A stretch of DNA of 6,329 bases from Flavobacteriales bacterium UBA2426 (GTDB lineage: Bacteria > Bacteroidota > Bacteroidia > Flavobacteriales_F > PHOS-HE28). The notes beneath the pieces are model-generated. The model was given only the letters and a program-made list of their open reading frames with translations. It was not told the DNA's origin and made no database searches. The position numbers and the translations under genes were made by a program. The DNA is taken from the NCBI GenBank assembly GCA_002342985.1, contig DDRC01000030.1, positions 1 to 6,329 on the forward strand, given 5' to 3'. Positions 1-3,400 of the stretch are shown one piece after another; position 1 is the first letter of the stretch; every line of letters starts with the position of its first letter.

Positions 1-498
1 GAAGCTGTAGCCGCCGTTGGGGTCGTACCACCACATCTGGTAGCCGCTGGTGGCGTTGTTCACGCCGTACTGCTGGCTCACCAGCGCGTTCTCGGTGGCC
101 ACCACGTACTCGGCGCCGCAGGGGCTGGTCTTCCAGTCGAGCTTGTCGCAGCTGGTGAAGACGAGGCGGTCCGTGCCGAGCGGCAGGCAGAAGCCCTCGT
201 TGCCGGCGATCTGGCTCACCGCGCCGCTGGTGAAGTTGTTGCGGTTGTCGATCACGCGCTTGGTGCTGGCGCCCGCCATGCGCAGCACGTAGCCGCCGTT
301 GACGATGCCGTCGCCGCCGTCATCGAGCACGCGCAGGTAGAAGCAGCCCGTGGGCAGGCAGGCCGATCCGGTGATCTCGCCGGGGCCGGGCAGGTAGAGC
401 TGGCCGGTCTGCACCAGCGCATCGTTGCCCTGGTCGCGCAGCTCGTAGGTCACCGTGCTCACGCCGTCCATCTGCACGGCCAGCGTCAGGTCGTGCGA
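1..498 (-). other. Terminal extracellular module, truncated by window edge (residues 1815-1980+)
   Basis: The segment begins SHDLTLAVQMDGVSTVTYEL (1815-1834) and has CLPTGCFYLRVLDDGGDG (1861-1878), GGYVLRMAG (1882-1890), LVFTSCDKLDW (1926-1936) and CGAEYVVATENALVSQ (1941-1956), ending at YQMWWYDPNGGYSF. The first half looks like a beta-sandwich with an Asp-Gly calcium-type loop (DDGGDG). The second half (from about residue 1912) looks like a separate conserved module. I recall similar sequence near the C-terminus of large Flavobacteriales T9SS proteins, but I cannot name the family. It continues past base 1. Confidence 0.5.
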
Positions 499-3400
499 GC
501 AGGGGGTGCCTTCGCATTCGCAATCGCCGTTGATCTGGTCGTTGATGGTGCCGGCATTGAAGTCATCGCAGGGCGAGCCGATCTCGCCGGCGAGCGCCGG
601 GCAGGAATCCTCGCAGTCGATGATGCCGTCATTGTCGGTGTCGGTGAGGTCCTGGCTCACGGTGACGTTGCCGGTGCTCGAGCAGCCCGTCACGGTGTTG
701 CTCACCAGCACGCTGTATGCGTCGGGCGAGGTGACCGTGGTGGAAGCGGCGGTGGCGCCGTTGCTCCACTGGTAGGCGAGGGTGCCGGCGGGCAGGAGGT
801 TGACGAAGGCCTGCGCGATGCCGGTGGCCTGCGCATCGTTGATGAGCGCGCCGCTGGCGCCCGCATAGAGCAGGTAGTAGAAGCGGCTCACCCCGGCCAG
901 GCCGGTGATGGTGTGCAGGTTGTCGTCCGTGCTGGCGCCCATGCTCTGGGTGGCGCTGTTGGGCTGCGGCAGGATGAACATCTGGTTCACCGAGGGGTCG
1001 AAGGCGTTGAATACGCGCTTCAGCAGCACCGTGTAGGTGGTGCCGTTGGCCGAAACGGTGAAGGTGCTCAGCTGCTGCGATCCGCTGCCATCGGCGCCGA
1101 GGTTGCCGGTGATGGAGAGCGAGGAGAGGCCGTTGATGTCGCCCGCCCACAGGAAGAGCGCCGCAGGGCCGGCCTGGCAGCCGGGGCTGGCGATGTAGCG
1201 GGTGAAGTAGCGGCCGCCGGCGCCGAGCGCCGCGCTGTTCACCACCACGTTGTCCGAGTACTGCAGGGTGGCGCCGAGGTTCGTGTTCAGGCGGTTTCCG
1301 CCGTCATACATGTCACCGCAGCCGTCGCTGATGTTGTTGCTGTTCACCCCTTGGTCCATCTGGAAGCCGCTGGGGGTGGGCACTGCGGCCACCACGCTGG
1401 CGCTTCCGGCGTTGAAGGCGCTGAGCACGCCGAAGAGGTCGGTGCCGGCGGTGGCCGTCACGTTCAGCTGGCTGCTGGCGCCCTCGCAGATGGCCGCAGG
1501 CAGGGCGGTCACCGCGGCGATGGCCGGGTTGGGGTTCACCGTCACATTCTGGCTGGCCACGGCCGAGGTGCAGCCGTTGGCCGATGCCGTCACCGTGTAG
1601 GTGCCGGCATTCGCGCTGGTGAGGCCGTTCACCGTCACGCTCTGGCCGGTGCTGCCGCCCACGGGGGCGGGGCCGCTCCAGGCGAAGGAGGTGCCGATGT
1701 CGCTGTTGCAGGTGAGGGTGAAGCTGCCGCCCACGCACACCGGCGCGGAGAGGCTGATGCTTGCGCTGGGAACGGGGTTCACGCTCACGCTGCGCGTGGC
1801 GCCGGCCGAGGTGCTGCACGCGTCGGTCACCGTCACGCTCCAGTCACCGGCGGTGCCGGCCGACTGGTTGGCGCTGCCGCCCGCGGGGGCGCCGCCCGGA
1901 GCGGTCCAGGCGTAGCTGAAGGGCGCCAGGCCGCCGGTGGGGGTGGCCGTGAGCGTCACCGGGTTGCCGGCGCAGATGGAGGCCACCGCAGGGGTGATGG
2001 CCACGGATTCGATCGGCGTGGCCACGTTCACCGACACGGTGTTCACGTAGGTGCAGCCGTTGGAACCGGTCACCGTCACCGTGTAGGTGGTGCTGGCGGT
2101 GACGCCGTTGGCCTGCGGGTTGGCCGTGGTGGTGCTGGTGAGGAAGTCGGCGGGCGACCAGCTGTAATCCAACGCGGTCACCGAAGGCGGCGGCGTGAAG
2201 CGGTACAGGCGGCCCGAGCCCGGCCAGCCGGCGAGGTTGTCCTGCCGGACGGAAGAGCTCACCGCGTGGCCCGTGAAGTTCTGCACGCTCAGGTATTGCG
2301 CGGTGTTGGCGCCCACGGCGGCGATGGTGGCGCTGTTGGTGCTCGCCGCGCTGCCGTAGCGGAACTCGATCACGTTGGTGGTCTCGTAGAGCCAGATCTG
2401 CAGCACCGAGGCCGTCCCGAACGAGATGTTCAGGTTGTAGCTGATGATGCGCACGCGGTTGGGGGCGGCGCCGGTGAGCAGGGTGGTCACCGAGGTGGCG
2501 GAGTGGTCGTCCCACAGCACGCAGAGCGAAGCCGGCTGGAAAGGCGCGCCTGTGTTGAAGTAGGCAGCGCCCACCGGACCGCCGAAGCGCATCACGCCGT
2601 TGCTGTTGGCCGAGAAGTCGGTGTAGGAGGTGCCTTCGTAGAAGAAGGGGAAGCCGATGGCATTGAGGCCCGACTCGCTGTCATCGCCAGCAACGCCCAG
2701 GCTGGTGGCGCCCGCCATGGGGTCGAGCGTGGCGCCCGTCTCCGTGAAGTAGCTGTAGAGCGTGATGTTGGTGGGGTTGCCGAAGCTGGCCTGCAGCTGG
2801 CTGCTGCCGCCGGGGCACACGGTGGGGGGCGTGGCCGTGAGGCCGAAGTTCACCGCCACGGGCTGCGCGGGGATCACGTAGGTGCCCAGGTTGCGGTTGC
2901 AGGCATTGTCCGACTCGTGGAGCAGGAAGACCTGCACCGACTGGCCGGGGGTGAAGGGTCCGATGGTCTCCACGTTGCCGCTCACCAGTCCGGGGATCTC
3001 GGTGGGGGTGCCGCCGTTCACGCTGTAGCTCAGCGTCACCGACGAGCCGTCACCCTCGAAGCTCACCTCCACGTCGATGGTGGAGCAGCCGGCATTCACC
3101 GTCACGGTGCCGTCCGGGTCCACGCAGCCGGCCGTGCATTCCGCCTCGAACACCCAGGTGTCCTCCTGGCCGTCGGCGCAGCTGGTGCTGCCGTCGCTGT
3201 CGATCTCGATGTAGAGCGCATCGCCCGCCGAGGAGCCCCCCACGCCGAAGAGGCTGGCGAAGCTGCCCGTGAGCTCGGGGATGGGCGCGCCGTTGTTGTC
3301 CGTGCCGCTGTACGCGCGGATCACGTCGTTCGGGTCCATCGACCCTTCGATGAAGCTCACCGTCACCGTCTCGTTGGGGTTGCTGGCGAGGAAGGTGAAG

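Noticed and set aside
629..2515. Several Arg/His/Gln-rich minus-strand frames of 170-220 codons
   Set aside because: They lie within the giant gene in another frame of the same strand, have compositions typical of frame-shifted GC-rich DNA, and show no domains. The giant frame is continuous through all of them.
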